Part shown: in pieces, positions 1 through 8,144 of the stretch
Numbering within the stretch: the stretch's first letter is position 1
Layout: each line of letters starts with the position of its first letter
Assembly (NCBI GenBank): GCA_900474095.1
Contig: UCOA01000035.1
Span: 59,975 to 123,974 of the forward strand
Length of the DNA: 64,000 nt
Direction: 5' to 3'
Source: Hyphomicrobiales bacterium
Lineage (GTDB): Bacteria; Pseudomonadota; Alphaproteobacteria; Rhizobiales; Rhizobiaceae
Notes under the pieces: generated by a model
What the model was told of the DNA's origin: nothing
What the model saw: the letters and a program-made list of their open reading frames with translations, nothing else
Databases searched by the model: none
Translations under genes and position numbers: made by a program

Positions 1-2
1 CG

Positions 3-926
3 CCGAGCTTCGAACCGCGGCCGGACGCGTCGAGTCTTCAGGACGTGATGGAAGGCGTTGCCGGACGGGCACGCGTCGATCTGAAGGAGTTTGCCGTTGA
101 CGGCCAGACCTTCACGGCCACAGTGACCTCCGACGCACCGATCGATCCCCGCGCCACGCGCTATTTCGACCGGGCCAACGAATTCGACGGCACCGAAGTG
201 GTGGCGACGGAGAATGATGGGAAGACGCTGAAGGTCACCGGCAGCGTCGAGCGCGAGTATTTCCTGTTCGGCACGGATTCCAACGGCCGCGATCTGATGG
301 CCCGCGTCATGCTCGGCGGCCAGATCTCGATCGCCGTCGGACTGCTCGCGAGCCTCGTCTCGCTATCGATCGGCGTGCTTTATGGCGCGATTTCGGGCTA
401 TGTCGGCGGTCGCATCGACAACGTCATGATGCGCTTCGTCGAAATCCTCTATTCGCTGCCCTTCGTCTTCCTCGTCGTCGTGCTCGTCGTCTTCTTCGGG
501 CGCTCGTTCATCCTGATCTTCCTCGTCATCGGCGCGGTGGAATGGCTGGACATGGCCCGCATCGTGCGCGGCCAGACGCTGGCGTTGAAACGGCGCGAAT
601 TTATCGGCGCGGCGCAGGCGCTCGGTCTCACTGACTGGCAGATCATCCGCCGCCATATTATTCCGAACACCATCGGGCCGGTCGTCGTCTTCGTCACCGT
701 CGTTGTGCCGAAGGTCATTTTGCTCGAAAGCTTCCTCTCCTTCCTCGGTCTCGGCGTCCAGGCGCCGCTGACGAGTTGGGGCGCGCTGATTGCGGAAGGT
801 GCCAACAACATCCAGTCGGCGCCGTGGCTTCTGATCTTCCCGGCGATCTTCTTCGTCCTCACCCTCTTCTCGCTGAATTTCGCCGGCGACGGCCTGCGCG
901 ATGCGCTCGACCCGAAGGACCGCTGA
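3..926 (+). CDS. Oligopeptide/dipeptide ABC transporter permease (OppC/DppC type), 5' end outside the window
   Basis: Inner-membrane subunit of a peptide-type ABC importer. The reading frame is open from base 3, so the gene starts upstream of the window; the first visible Met at 45 is probably internal. Visible are the OppC-type entry motif FGTDSNGRDL, about five hydrophobic segments, and the cytoplasmic EAA coupling loop (EFIGAAQALGLTDW...RRHIIPN) that docks on the ATPase. It ends with GDGLRDALDP, typical of the family. The fused ATPase gene follows after one base, so the two are one operon, and a second permease and a binding protein are expected upstream. Substrate cannot be read from the sequence; peptides are the family default. 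Confidence 0.9.
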   Translation, partial: PSFEPRPDASSLQDVMEGVAGRARVDLKEFAVDGQTFTATVTSDAPIDPRATRYFDRANEFDGTEVVATENDGKTLKVTGSVEREYFLFGTDSNGRDLMARVMLGGQISIAVGLLASLVSLSIGVLYGAISGYVGGRIDNVMMRFVEILYSLPFVFLVVVLVVFFGRSFILIFLVIGAVEWLDMARIVRGQTLALKRREFIGAAQALGLTDWQIIRRHIIPNTIGPVVVFVTVVVPKVILLESFLSFLGLGVQAPLTSWGALIAEGANNIQSAPWLLIFPAIFFVLTLFSLNFAGDGLRDALDPKDR

Positions 927-927
927 A

Positions 928-2529
928 ATGAATGATTCACGGGAAACAATTCTCGCCGTCCGAAACCTCAAGGTCTCGTTCTCGACCCCGGATGGAACGG
1001 TGGAAGCGGTTAAGGGCATTGATCTCGACATCAAGGCTGGCGAGACGCTGGCCGTGGTAGGCGAATCGGGCTCCGGCAAGAGCCAGACGATGATGGGCAT
1101 CATGGGGCTGCTTGCCGGAAACGGCACGGTGTCCGGCTCGGCCAAATATCGCGGCCAGGAGCTCATCGGCCTGCCGCTGAAAGCGCTGAACCATGTGCGC
1201 GGCGAAAAGATCACCATGATCTTCCAGGAGCCGATGACCTCGCTCGATCCGCTCTACACGATCGGCCGGCAGATTGCCGAGCCGATCGTCCATCACCGCG
1301 GCGGCACGTTCAAACAGGCGCGTGCCCGCGTGCTCGAACTCCTTGAACTGGTCGGCATTCCCGACCCGGCACGACGGATAGACAGCTATCCACACGAAAT
1401 GTCCGGCGGCCAGCGCCAGCGCGTGATGATCGCCATGGCGCTCGCCAACGATCCGGACATCCTGATTGCTGACGAGCCGACGACGGCGCTCGACGTCACC
1501 ATCCAGGCGCAGATCCTCGAACTCCTGCGTTCGCTGCAGGTCAAGTTCGGCATGGCCGTCGTGCTCATCACCCACGATCTCGGCATCGTCCGCCATTTCG
1601 CCAGTCGCGTTGCCGTCATGCGCCGCGGCGAGGTGGTCGAGACGGGAACCAGTGCCGACGTCTTTGAGCGGCCACGGGCGGACTATACCAGAATGCTGTT
1701 GGCTGCCGAGCCGCGCGGTCACAAGGCGGCCCCCGGCGACAACGCTCCGATCGTTCTCGAAGGAACGAACGTAGCGGTCGACTATGCCACCGGCGGCGGC
1801 CTGTTCGGCAGTGCCGCCGGCGTGTTTCGCGCCGTCGACGGCGTCAGCATCCGGCTGAGAGAGGGCCAGACCATCGGGATCGTCGGCGAATCGGGCTCCG
1901 GCAAATCGACGCTCGGCCGCGCGCTTCTGCGGCTGATCCCGAGCAGCGGGCGTTACCAGTTCGGCGCGACGAACATCTCCGATTTCGGCCGCGCCGCCAT
2001 GCGGCCGCTGCGCCGTGAGCTGCAGCTGGTGTTTCAGGATCCGTACGGATCGCTCTCGCCGCGCCTGACTGTAGGCGAAATCGTCACCGAGGGGCTTTAT
2101 GTCCATGAGCCGCAGCTCAGCCGCGCCGAGCGTGACAGGCGGGCGATCGAGGCACTCAAGGAGGTCGGCCTCGATCCGGCCGCCCGCAACCGCTATCCGC
2201 ATGAATTCTCCGGCGGTCAGCGGCAGCGCATCGCCATTGCCCGTGCCATCATCCTCAAGCCGAAGGTCGTCATTCTCGACGAACCGACCTCGGCGCTCGA
2301 CCGCTCCGTGCAAGGACAGGTCATCGACCTTCTGCGCGACCTGCAGAAGGCAAACGGCCTCTCCTACATCTTCATCAGCCACGACCTGTCGGTGATCAAG
2401 GCGATGTCGGATTATGTCGTGGTGATGAAGAACGGCAAGATCGTCGAGGAAGGCGATACTGATACGATCTTTAAGGCACCGCGCGAGAGCTACACCCAGA
2501 CCCTGATGAGCGCCGCCTTTACCGCGTGA
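928..2529 (+). CDS. Fused dual ATP-binding protein of a peptide ABC transporter (OppD-OppF / YejF type)
   Basis: Cytoplasmic ATPase of about 533 aa with two complete nucleotide-binding domains in one chain. Domain 1 has Walker A GESGSGKS at about residues 45-52, signature MSGGQRQRV and Walker [13 protein letters not shown]. Domain 2 repeats this with [18 protein letters not shown] and [11 protein letters not shown]. It therefore replaces separate OppD and OppF proteins. The start at 928 is preferred over an in-frame ATG at 901 because 928 follows the permease stop by one base and has GAAGGA about 8 bases upstream. The 3' end overlaps the convergent EamA gene by 11 bases. It powers the permease at 3-926. 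Confidence 0.94.
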   Translation: MNDSRETILAVRNLKVSFSTPDGTVEAVKGIDLDIKAGETLAVVGESGSGKSQTMMGIMGLLAGNGTVSGSAKYRGQELIGLPLKALNHVRGEKITMIFQEPMTSLDPLYTIGRQIAEPIVHHRGGTFKQARARVLELLELVGIPDPARRIDSYPHEMSGGQRQRVMIAMALANDPDILIADEPTTALDVTIQAQILELLRSLQVKFGMAVVLITHDLGIVRHFASRVAVMRRGEVVETGTSADVFERPRADYTRMLLAAEPRGHKAAPGDNAPIVLEGTNVAVDYATGGGLFGSAAGVFRAVDGVSIRLREGQTIGIVGESGSGKSTLGRALLRLIPSSGRYQFGATNISDFGRAAMRPLRRELQLVFQDPYGSLSPRLTVGEIVTEGLYVHEPQLSRAERDRRAIEALKEVGLDPAARNRYPHEFSGGQRQRIAIARAIILKPKVVILDEPTSALDRSVQGQVIDLLRDLQKANGLSYIFISHDLSVIKAMSDYVVVMKNGKIVEEGDTDTIFKAPRESYTQTLMSAAFTA

Positions 2530-3472
2530 TCTCTCCGAGCCCGGCTTCGATAGCCGGGTCCGGCTGCGGCAGTTGCCGTCGTTTCAACTGCTGTTCGCGG
2601 AAGAAAATGAACAGGCCGGACGCAACGATCAGGCCGGAGCCGAGGATGACGGTCCAGCCTGGCTTATCGCCGAAGAAGATCCAGCCGAAGACCACCGCCC
2701 AGAAGAGCAGCGTATATTGCAGGGGCACCACCGTCGCCGCATCCGCGAGTTTCAACGAGCGGGTGACGAGAAGGTGGGCGAGCATGGCGACGATGCCGAG
2801 AAGGCTGAGGCAGAGCAGGGCCTGCAGGTCCATCGGCGCCCAGCCGGCCGGATTGGCGCCGACACCGACCAGCGAGAAGATCAGGGCGCCGCTCAGCTGC
2901 CAGAAGATCAGCGTCGTATCCGGCGTCGCCCGCAGGGTTCGGCCTAGCAGGAGCGCGACGGCGTAGGCCGCGCTGCCGACCAGCGCGATCAGCGCCGGCA
3001 GCGAGAAACTCTCGCTCGACGGCTCGAGCGCGATAATGACACCGGCAAAGCCGACCAGGATTGCCGTCCATCGCCGCCAGCCCACATGCTCACCGAGCAG
3101 GAACGGAGACGCCGCGGCCACATAGATCGGTGCCGCCAGCCAATAGGTCATCGCATCGGCAAGCGGCATATAGGCGACGGCGAAATAGAAGGCGGAGGCA
3201 TCGACGGCAAACAGCAGCGACCGCAGTCCCTGCAACCAAGGGCGATCGACGATCAGCAGGCTGCGCCAGCCGCGCTTGATGAAGAACGGAATAAGCACCA
3301 CCAGCGCCGCCAGGCTGCGGATCGTCATCAGTTGGCTGACGGAATAGGTCGACACGAGCCATTTCCCCATCGTGTCGTTGAGCGAGAACATCAGCATGCC
3401 AAGCAGCATGAAGATGACGCCAGTACGAGCCGCGTTCGAAGTATGGGCAATGGGGGCTGTTGCGGCGGTCAT
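2519..3472 (-). CDS. EamA-family (drug/metabolite transporter superfamily) membrane transporter
   Basis: Predicted 317-aa inner-membrane protein made of two EamA repeats, with about ten hydrophobic segments and a charged C-terminal tail (KRRQLPQPDP). Features seen include an N-terminal segment beginning GVIFMLLGMLMFSLND and the second-repeat region PLQYTLLFWAVVFGWIFFGD. Members export metabolites or amino acids, but the substrate cannot be predicted here. It is transcribed alone, divergently from the molybdopterin oxidoreductase and convergently with the peptide ATPase, whose stop codon it overlaps. Confidence 0.88.
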   Translation of the reverse strand: MTAATAPIAHTSNAARTGVIFMLLGMLMFSLNDTMGKWLVSTYSVSQLMTIRSLAALVVLIPFFIKRGWRSLLIVDRPWLQGLRSLLFAVDASAFYFAVAYMPLADAMTYWLAAPIYVAAASPFLLGEHVGWRRWTAILVGFAGVIIALEPSSESFSLPALIALVGSAAYAVALLLGRTLRATPDTTLIFWQLSGALIFSLVGVGANPAGWAPMDLQALLCLSLLGIVAMLAHLLVTRSLKLADAATVVPLQYTLLFWAVVFGWIFFGDKPGWTVILGSGLIVASGLFIFFREQQLKRRQLPQPDPAIEAGLGEITR

Positions 3473-3612
3473 GGCATCGGTTCCGGGAAAGACGCCCTGC
3501 CACTCGCATATTCCCGCGCTTCAATCCATCCACGAAAATCGATGGTTCGATGAACAATCGGAATGCAACTCCGCTCACCCCTTCCGCTCCCGCGATTTCG
3601 CACTGCAGCACG

Positions 3613-3627
3613 ATAGAAATGTTCTAT
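3613..3627. promoter_or_regulatory. Small inverted repeat upstream of the YdeP/FdhF-like gene
   Basis: ATAGAA-atg-TTCTAT forms a 6-bp perfect inverted repeat with a 3-base centre in the 267-bp divergent region (3473-3739) between eamA and the oxidoreductase. Its size and position suit a dimeric regulator site, but no regulator gene lies next to it. The rest of the intergenic region shows no recognisable feature. Confidence 0.3.
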
Positions 3628-3739
3628 TAGCGTATGCGAAACAGCCCATTGAAAGAAAACCGAAATTCGATCACAAGCGCATGCAATTGGACTTTTTGAT
3701 CATGTTTCTTCTATCGACCGCGCAAGGATCGCTTCGTTC

Positions 3740-6049
3740 ATGGGCAAGACTGTTTTCATCGGCAAGCGTTCCAGCGCGGCAGGCGGCTGGAGTGCGCTGA
3801 AAAGCTGCGGCAAGCGCCTTCTGGAAAGCGGCTCGCCGCTTGCGGGCGCCCGTGCCTTGCTGAAGGCCAACCAGCCCGAGGGCTTCGACTGCCCCGGTTG
3901 CGCCTGGGGCGACCCGGAACATGGTTCCTCGTTCGAATTCTGTGAGAACGGCGTCAAGGCCGTTGCATGGGAAGCGACCGACAAGCGCACGCCGCCCGAC
4001 TTCTTTGCCGCCCATACCGTATCCGAGCTGAAGACATGGAGCGACTACGCGCTGGAACAGCAGGGCCGGCTGACCCACCCCATGCGCTACGACCGCACGA
4101 CGGATACCTATGTCCATGTCGACTGGGATGCCGCCTTTGCCGAGATCGGCGCGATCCTCAACAGCTTCGACACACCGGATCGGGCCGAGTTCTACACCTC
4201 CGGCCGAGCCTCCAATGAGGCCGCATTCCTCTATCAGCTCTTCGTGCGGCTCTACGGCACCAATAATTTTCCCGATTGCTCTAACATGTGCCATGAGGCA
4301 AGCGGCATCGCCATGAAGCAGGCGGTCGGCGTCGGCAAGGGCACGGTGCTGCTGGAGGATTTCGAAAAGGCCGATGCCATCTTCGTCATCGGCCAGAACC
4401 CCGGCACCAACCATCCGCGCATGCTCGGCGATCTCCGCCGCGCGGCCGAACGCGGCGCAAGGATCGCCGTTTTCAATCCGGTCCGCGAGCGCGGCCTGGA
4501 ACGCTTTGCCGACCCGCAGGATAAGCTGGAAATGCTGCGTGGCGGCTCGACCGAGATCGCCAGCGACTATTTCCAGCCGCGCCTCGGCGGCGATATGGCG
4601 GCCATTCGCGGCATGGCAAAGGCTGTCTTCGCGGCGGACGAGGCAGCGCTTGCGGCGGCCGAGCCGTCCGTTCTGGACCTCGATTTCATCCGCCGGCATA
4701 CCTCGGATTTCGACGCCTATCGCGCCGCGGTGGAAGCGACCACGTGGGACGAGATCGAGGACCAGTCCGGCCTGACGCGCGCCGAAATCGAGCGGGCGGC
4801 GGCGATCTATCTGGCCGCCGAGCGGGTGATCTGCACCTGGGCGATGGGCGTCACCCAGCACCGGCATTCGGTGACCACCATTCGCGAGATTGCCAGTTTC
4901 ATGCTATTGCGCGGCAATATCGGCAAGCCGGGCGCCGGCCTCTGCCCCGTACGCGGCCATTCCAACGTCCAGGGCGATCGCACCGTCGGCATCAACGAGA
5001 AGCCGCCGGCGGAGTTTCTCGACGCATTGGAAAAGGAATTCGATTTCAAGGCGCCGCGGCGCGCTGGCCACAATGTGCTTGCCGCCATCGGCGCGATGCT
5101 GGACGGCTCGGCAAAGGCGTTCATCGGCCTCGGCGGCAATTTCGCGCGCGCAACGCCGGACAGCCCGATCATCGAAAAAGCGCTGGCTTCGCAGAAGCTG
5201 ACCGTCAACATCGCCACCAAGCTCAACCACTCGCACCTGATGCCGGGCGAGGTGAGCTTCATCTTGCCCTGCCTCGGCCGCACTGAAATCGACCGGAACA
5301 CGAAGGGCGCCAGCCAGATCGTCACCGTCGAGGATTCGATGAGCATGGTGCACGGCTCCGGCGGCATCAACAGGCCGGCATCGCCGGAACTGCGCTCCGA
5401 AGTGGCGATCATCGCCGGTATCGCTGCCGCGACGGTCGGTTCGGCCAAGGTCGATTGGGCAGCCCTTGCCGATGATTACGACCTGATCCGCGATCACATC
5501 GCCAATGTCATTCCCGGCTTTGAAGACTACAACGAGCGCGTCCGCAAGCCGCGCGGCTTCCATCTGCGCAATGCCGCCGCCAACCGCGAGTGGGAAACAC
5601 CGGAAGGTCGCGCCGCATTCTGGACCGGCCCGCTCCCCGATGCCGTCGACCATCAGATTGCCCGCGGCCAGGACGGCGTCTTCGTGCTGCAGACCTTCCG
5701 TTCGCACGATCAGTACAACACGACGATCTATGGCATGGACGACCGTTATCGCGGCGTCTACGGCGAGCGCAATGTCGTCTTCATCAACCCGGCCGACCTC
5801 GCGGGCCTCGGCGCCGAGGCGGGAGACCGCGCCGACGTGATCGGCCGCCACGACGACGGCTTTAGCCGCATCGCCGTGGATTTCCGCCTCGTGCCCTATG
5901 ATATCCCGCGCGGCTGCGTCGCCGGCTACTATCCGGAACTCAACGTGCTCGTACCCTTGTCGAGCGCCGGGGACGAGAGCGATACGCCGACGTCAAAATC
6001 GGTGCTGGTATCCTTCCGCCCCAAAGCTACTGCTGCGAATGCTGCCTGA
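3740..6049 (+). CDS. FdhF/YdeP-family molybdopterin oxidoreductase
   Basis: Large (769 aa) cytoplasmic member of the formate-dehydrogenase-like bis-MGD oxidoreductases, of the YdeP subgroup. Near the N-terminus is GFDCPGCAWGDP, a two-Cys motif in place of the four-Cys 4Fe-4S site of classical formate dehydrogenases. DCSNMCHEASG lies where FdhF carries its Mo-ligating selenocysteine/cysteine. Molybdopterin-binding stretches such as FVIGQNPGTNHPRM and GNIGKPGAGLCPVRGHSNVQGDRT follow, then a C-terminal dinucleotide-binding domain (QTFRSHDQYNTTIYG). In E. coli YdeP is linked to acid resistance; the true substrate is unknown. The start has AAGGATCG about 10 bases upstream. The 3' end overlaps the next small gene by 11 bases. 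Confidence 0.92.
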   Translation: MGKTVFIGKRSSAAGGWSALKSCGKRLLESGSPLAGARALLKANQPEGFDCPGCAWGDPEHGSSFEFCENGVKAVAWEATDKRTPPDFFAAHTVSELKTWSDYALEQQGRLTHPMRYDRTTDTYVHVDWDAAFAEIGAILNSFDTPDRAEFYTSGRASNEAAFLYQLFVRLYGTNNFPDCSNMCHEASGIAMKQAVGVGKGTVLLEDFEKADAIFVIGQNPGTNHPRMLGDLRRAAERGARIAVFNPVRERGLERFADPQDKLEMLRGGSTEIASDYFQPRLGGDMAAIRGMAKAVFAADEAALAAAEPSVLDLDFIRRHTSDFDAYRAAVEATTWDEIEDQSGLTRAEIERAAAIYLAAERVICTWAMGVTQHRHSVTTIREIASFMLLRGNIGKPGAGLCPVRGHSNVQGDRTVGINEKPPAEFLDALEKEFDFKAPRRAGHNVLAAIGAMLDGSAKAFIGLGGNFARATPDSPIIEKALASQKLTVNIATKLNHSHLMPGEVSFILPCLGRTEIDRNTKGASQIVTVEDSMSMVHGSGGINRPASPELRSEVAIIAGIAAATVGSAKVDWAALADDYDLIRDHIANVIPGFEDYNERVRKPRGFHLRNAAANREWETPEGRAAFWTGPLPDAVDHQIARGQDGVFVLQTFRSHDQYNTTIYGMDDRYRGVYGERNVVFINPADLAGLGAEAGDRADVIGRHDDGFSRIAVDFRLVPYDIPRGCVAGYYPELNVLVPLSSAGDESDTPTSKSVLVSFRPKATAANAA

Positions 6050-6341
6050 TACCAGCCCGCCGGAAGACGATTTCCTTGCCCTCGTCGAGGCAATCCGCAG
6101 GCAGGACGCGACGCTTTCGCCGCTGGGCGCGGGCATCATCATTGCCATTTCCGAAGGGATCGTCGACGACAGCCGCACCTTTGCCAAGCTGTTCGGCATC
6201 GCCCGCGCGCTTGTCCTGCGGGAGATCAATCTGCTTTGCGGACCGGACGCGCCGATCGAAGTGGTCCGTCGCGAAGCCCGCACGCAGCGAGCGCACCTCA
6301 AACTTACGGTAAAAGGCGACAGGCTGACGGCCCGGCCTTGA
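6039..6341 (+). CDS. Small conserved-looking protein of unknown function, translationally coupled to the FdhF/YdeP-like gene
   Basis: Predicted 100-aa soluble protein starting MLPDTSPPEDD and ending LTVKGDRLTARP. The start at 6039 lies inside the last four codons of the oxidoreductase (11-base overlap), suggesting translational coupling. A longer frame back to 5898 is only read-through of the upstream gene. The centre (SPLGAGIIIAISEGIVDDSRTF) is mildly hydrophobic, with no cysteines that would suggest a metal site until one in LLCGPDAP. I recognise no family. An accessory or maturation role for the oxidoreductase is an inference from position only. Confidence 0.7.
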   Translation: MLPDTSPPEDDFLALVEAIRRQDATLSPLGAGIIIAISEGIVDDSRTFAKLFGIARALVLREINLLCGPDAPIEVVRREARTQRAHLKLTVKGDRLTARP

Positions 6342-6373
6342 CCTTGGCCACATCCTTGCTAAGTAAGAGCCAT

Positions 6374-6468
6374 CTCCGCAGTGCAGGGCATTCTAACACG
6401 CCTGCGGAGCCAACCTGATACCGGGCCCCTCTGGCGAGAATCTACGGCGCTCTCGTGATGTCGGTATC
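6374..6468 (+). promoter_or_regulatory. Structured 5' leader of the TerC-like gene (two hairpins)
   Basis: The 263-bp gap before the TerC-like gene contains a perfect 8-bp inverted repeat CTCCGCAG (6374-6381) / CTGCGGAG (6402-6409). It is followed by GATACCG (6417-6423) / CGGTATC (6462-6468) enclosing a nested CGAGA / TCTCG hairpin (6435-6439 / 6451-6455). Consecutive nested stems in a long leader suggest a cis-regulatory RNA. TerC-family genes are often under the Mn2+-sensing yybP-ykoY riboswitch, but I do not see that consensus core, so no class is assigned. Confidence 0.4.
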
Positions 6469-6604
6469 AACCCGCAAATAAGCCGGCGGACTCTAAGCAC
6501 ATGACAATCCAACTCATGCGTTCTTCGCATGCCGATCGTGGCGTGCGCGATTTCTCCCTTTATCCAACCCTTGCTCCGAGCTTTTACGGGTCGGAGGTGC
6601 GGCC

Positions 6605-7687
6605 ATGAAGCCCGCCTCGCAAACCTCGGCGCTCGGTTATTTCAAATGGGCCTTCATCACGACGGCCGCAGGTCTGGTGCTCGGCGCCTGGCTCGGCTGG
6701 ACCACGACCGGTACGCTGGGCGGCATGGCCACCGTCTTCTTCGTCTGTACGGTGCTTGCCGTGCTGGAAATATCCCTCTCGTTCGACAACGCCATCGTCA
6801 ACGCCAACAAACTCAAGGAAATGACGCCGGTCTGGCAACATCGGTTCCTCACCTGGGGCATCGTGATCGCCGTGTTCGGCATGCGCATCGTCTTCCCGCT
6901 GCTGATCGTCGTGATCGCCGCCAACATCGGGCCGATCGACGCCCTGGTCCTGGCGGCCTCGCGCCCCGAGGAATACGCCCGCATCATGAACGAGGCGCAT
7001 CTGCCGATCGCCGCGTTCGGCGGGACATTCCTGATGATGGTCGGCCTGAAATTCTTCTTCGATCATGATAAGGACGTTCACTGGATCAAGACCGTGGAGC
7101 GCGGCATGTCGCGTTTCGCCACGATCAAGGGCATCGAGATCGCCTTCGTGCTCTTGTTGATCCTGGTGTTCTCGTCTTTCCTTCACGGCGAGGAAGCCAC
7201 CACATTCGTCTATTGCTCGATCTACGGTCTCCTGACCTTCCTTGCGGTCGAGCTGGTTGGCGGGTTGCTCGACGCGTCGCAGCAGACGATGAGTGCTGCG
7301 GCCAAAGGCGGCCTTGGCGCCTTCATCTATCTGGAGGTGCTGGACGCCAGCTTCTCCTTCGACGGTGTGATCGGCGCTTTCGCCCTGACGCAGAATCTCT
7401 TCGTCATCGCCATCGGTCTCGGCATCGGCGCCATGTATGTGCGCTCGATGACGATCATGCTGGTGGAGAAGGGTACGCTCGCCGAATATCGCTACCTGGA
7501 GCATGGCGCCTTTTACGCCATCCTGATCCTGTCTGTGATCATGTATTGCCAGACGCTCATGCACATCCCGGAAGTCATCACCGGTCTCGGTGGTGCGGCC
7601 CTGATCGGCATTTCCTTGTGGTCCTCGATCCGCCACAACAGGCGCGAAGTGGCCGACCACCGCGAACAGACCCACGCCGGAGCGTAA
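6605..7687 (+). CDS. TerC-superfamily (DUF475) integral membrane protein
   Basis: Predicted 360-aa polytopic inner-membrane protein with eight or more hydrophobic segments. It carries the TerC hallmark acidic transmembrane motifs EISLSFDNAIVNA (about residues 55-67) and, in the second half, EVLDASFSFDGVIGA. The conserved Asp/Asn residues are thought to bind metal; family members are implicated in tellurite resistance or Mn2+ export. GGAGG lies 8 bases before the start. A strong intrinsic terminator follows at 7711-7744, so the gene is monocistronic. The long structured leader suggests control at RNA level, consistent with a metal-homeostasis role (inference). Confidence 0.92.
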   Translation: MKPASQTSALGYFKWAFITTAAGLVLGAWLGWTTTGTLGGMATVFFVCTVLAVLEISLSFDNAIVNANKLKEMTPVWQHRFLTWGIVIAVFGMRIVFPLLIVVIAANIGPIDALVLAASRPEEYARIMNEAHLPIAAFGGTFLMMVGLKFFFDHDKDVHWIKTVERGMSRFATIKGIEIAFVLLLILVFSSFLHGEEATTFVYCSIYGLLTFLAVELVGGLLDASQQTMSAAAKGGLGAFIYLEVLDASFSFDGVIGAFALTQNLFVIAIGLGIGAMYVRSMTIMLVEKGTLAEYRYLEHGAFYAILILSVIMYCQTLMHIPEVITGLGGAALIGISLWSSIRHNRREVADHREQTHAGA

Positions 7688-7710
7688 CGCTTCTGGTTAA
7701 CCCAAAAAGA

Positions 7711-7744
7711 AACCCGCCAATCATGCGATTGGGGGGTTTTTTAA
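7711..7744 (+). terminator. Rho-independent terminator of the TerC-like gene
   Basis: AACCCgCCAATC - atgc - GATTGGggGGGTT followed by a T-run, starting 23 bases after the TerC-like stop codon. Confidence 0.85.
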
Positions 7745-7766
7745 ATGGATGTCACTTTTAGCCAAT

Positions 7767-7800
7767 GGACCTTTGGCGCGCTAGATAAGCGCGCGGGTCC
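7767..7800. repeat. GC-rich hairpin between the TerC-like gene and a small minus-strand gene
   Basis: GGACC (7767-7771) and GCGCGCT (7776-7782) pair with AGCGCGC (7788-7794) and GGTCC (7796-7800). The stem begins 4 bases past the stop codon of the minus-strand small gene at 7804-7974, so it could protect or terminate that transcript. It has no T-run on that strand. Confidence 0.5.
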
Positions 7801-7803
7801 GCT

Positions 7804-7974
7804 TTAGCCGCGCTTGACGGAATTGAAATTCTTCGGATCGATCCCGAGAGTATGGAGATCGCGGTCCAGCGGACGGCGATGGCCTTCAACAGCCGCGGCT
7901 GCGGCCGTGGCCGCGCCAAAGATGGCGATGGCATTACCGAAGAAGCCTCGGGCAGGTTTACGAAGGGCGGACAT
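7804..7974 (-). CDS. Candidate 56-aa small protein, DUF1127-like composition
   Basis: Complete short frame from ATG (7974-7972) to TAA, starting MSALRKPARGFFGNAIAIFG, then an alanine-rich stretch and a basic/polar tail (GHRRPLDRDLHTLGIDPKNF). The tail pattern DLhtLGIDPknF resembles the end of rhizobial DUF1127-type small proteins (arginine-rich, LxDIGL-like), but the match is loose. Codon use is biased to G/C in third positions as in neighbours. A GC-rich hairpin follows its stop and a perfect stem-loop terminator lies upstream. No strong Shine-Dalgarno is visible (only GTGAG/AAGAG). Real gene likely but not certain; function unknown. Confidence 0.55.
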   Translation of the reverse strand: MSALRKPARGFFGNAIAIFGAATAAAAAVEGHRRPLDRDLHTLGIDPKNFNSVKRG

Positions 7975-8087
7975 CTCTTTTACTCACTTTCTGGTCTGGT
8001 TGATCGTGTTTCATTCGATGGGTGGAAGATGATCCTTTGGGCATCGCTTTACAATGCACAGGAATTCATCCCAGCCATGCAAATAAG

Positions 8088-8121
8088 AAAGGCCCGGTTA
8101 ACATCAGCTAACCGGGCCTTT
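8088..8121. terminator. Bidirectional intrinsic terminator downstream of tctA
   Basis: AAAGGCCCGGTTA - acatcagc - TAACCGGGCCTTT is a perfect 13-bp stem with A-run and T-run on its two sides. It sits 24 bases past the tctA stop codon and ends the minus-strand tctCBA operon. Confidence 0.9.
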
Positions 8122-8144
8122 CCCTGACGGTCTTGGGAGGAACG

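Noticed and set aside
6374..6468. Definite yybP-ykoY Mn2+ riboswitch
   Set aside because: Stems are present but the consensus core was not recognised, so only a structured leader is claimed.
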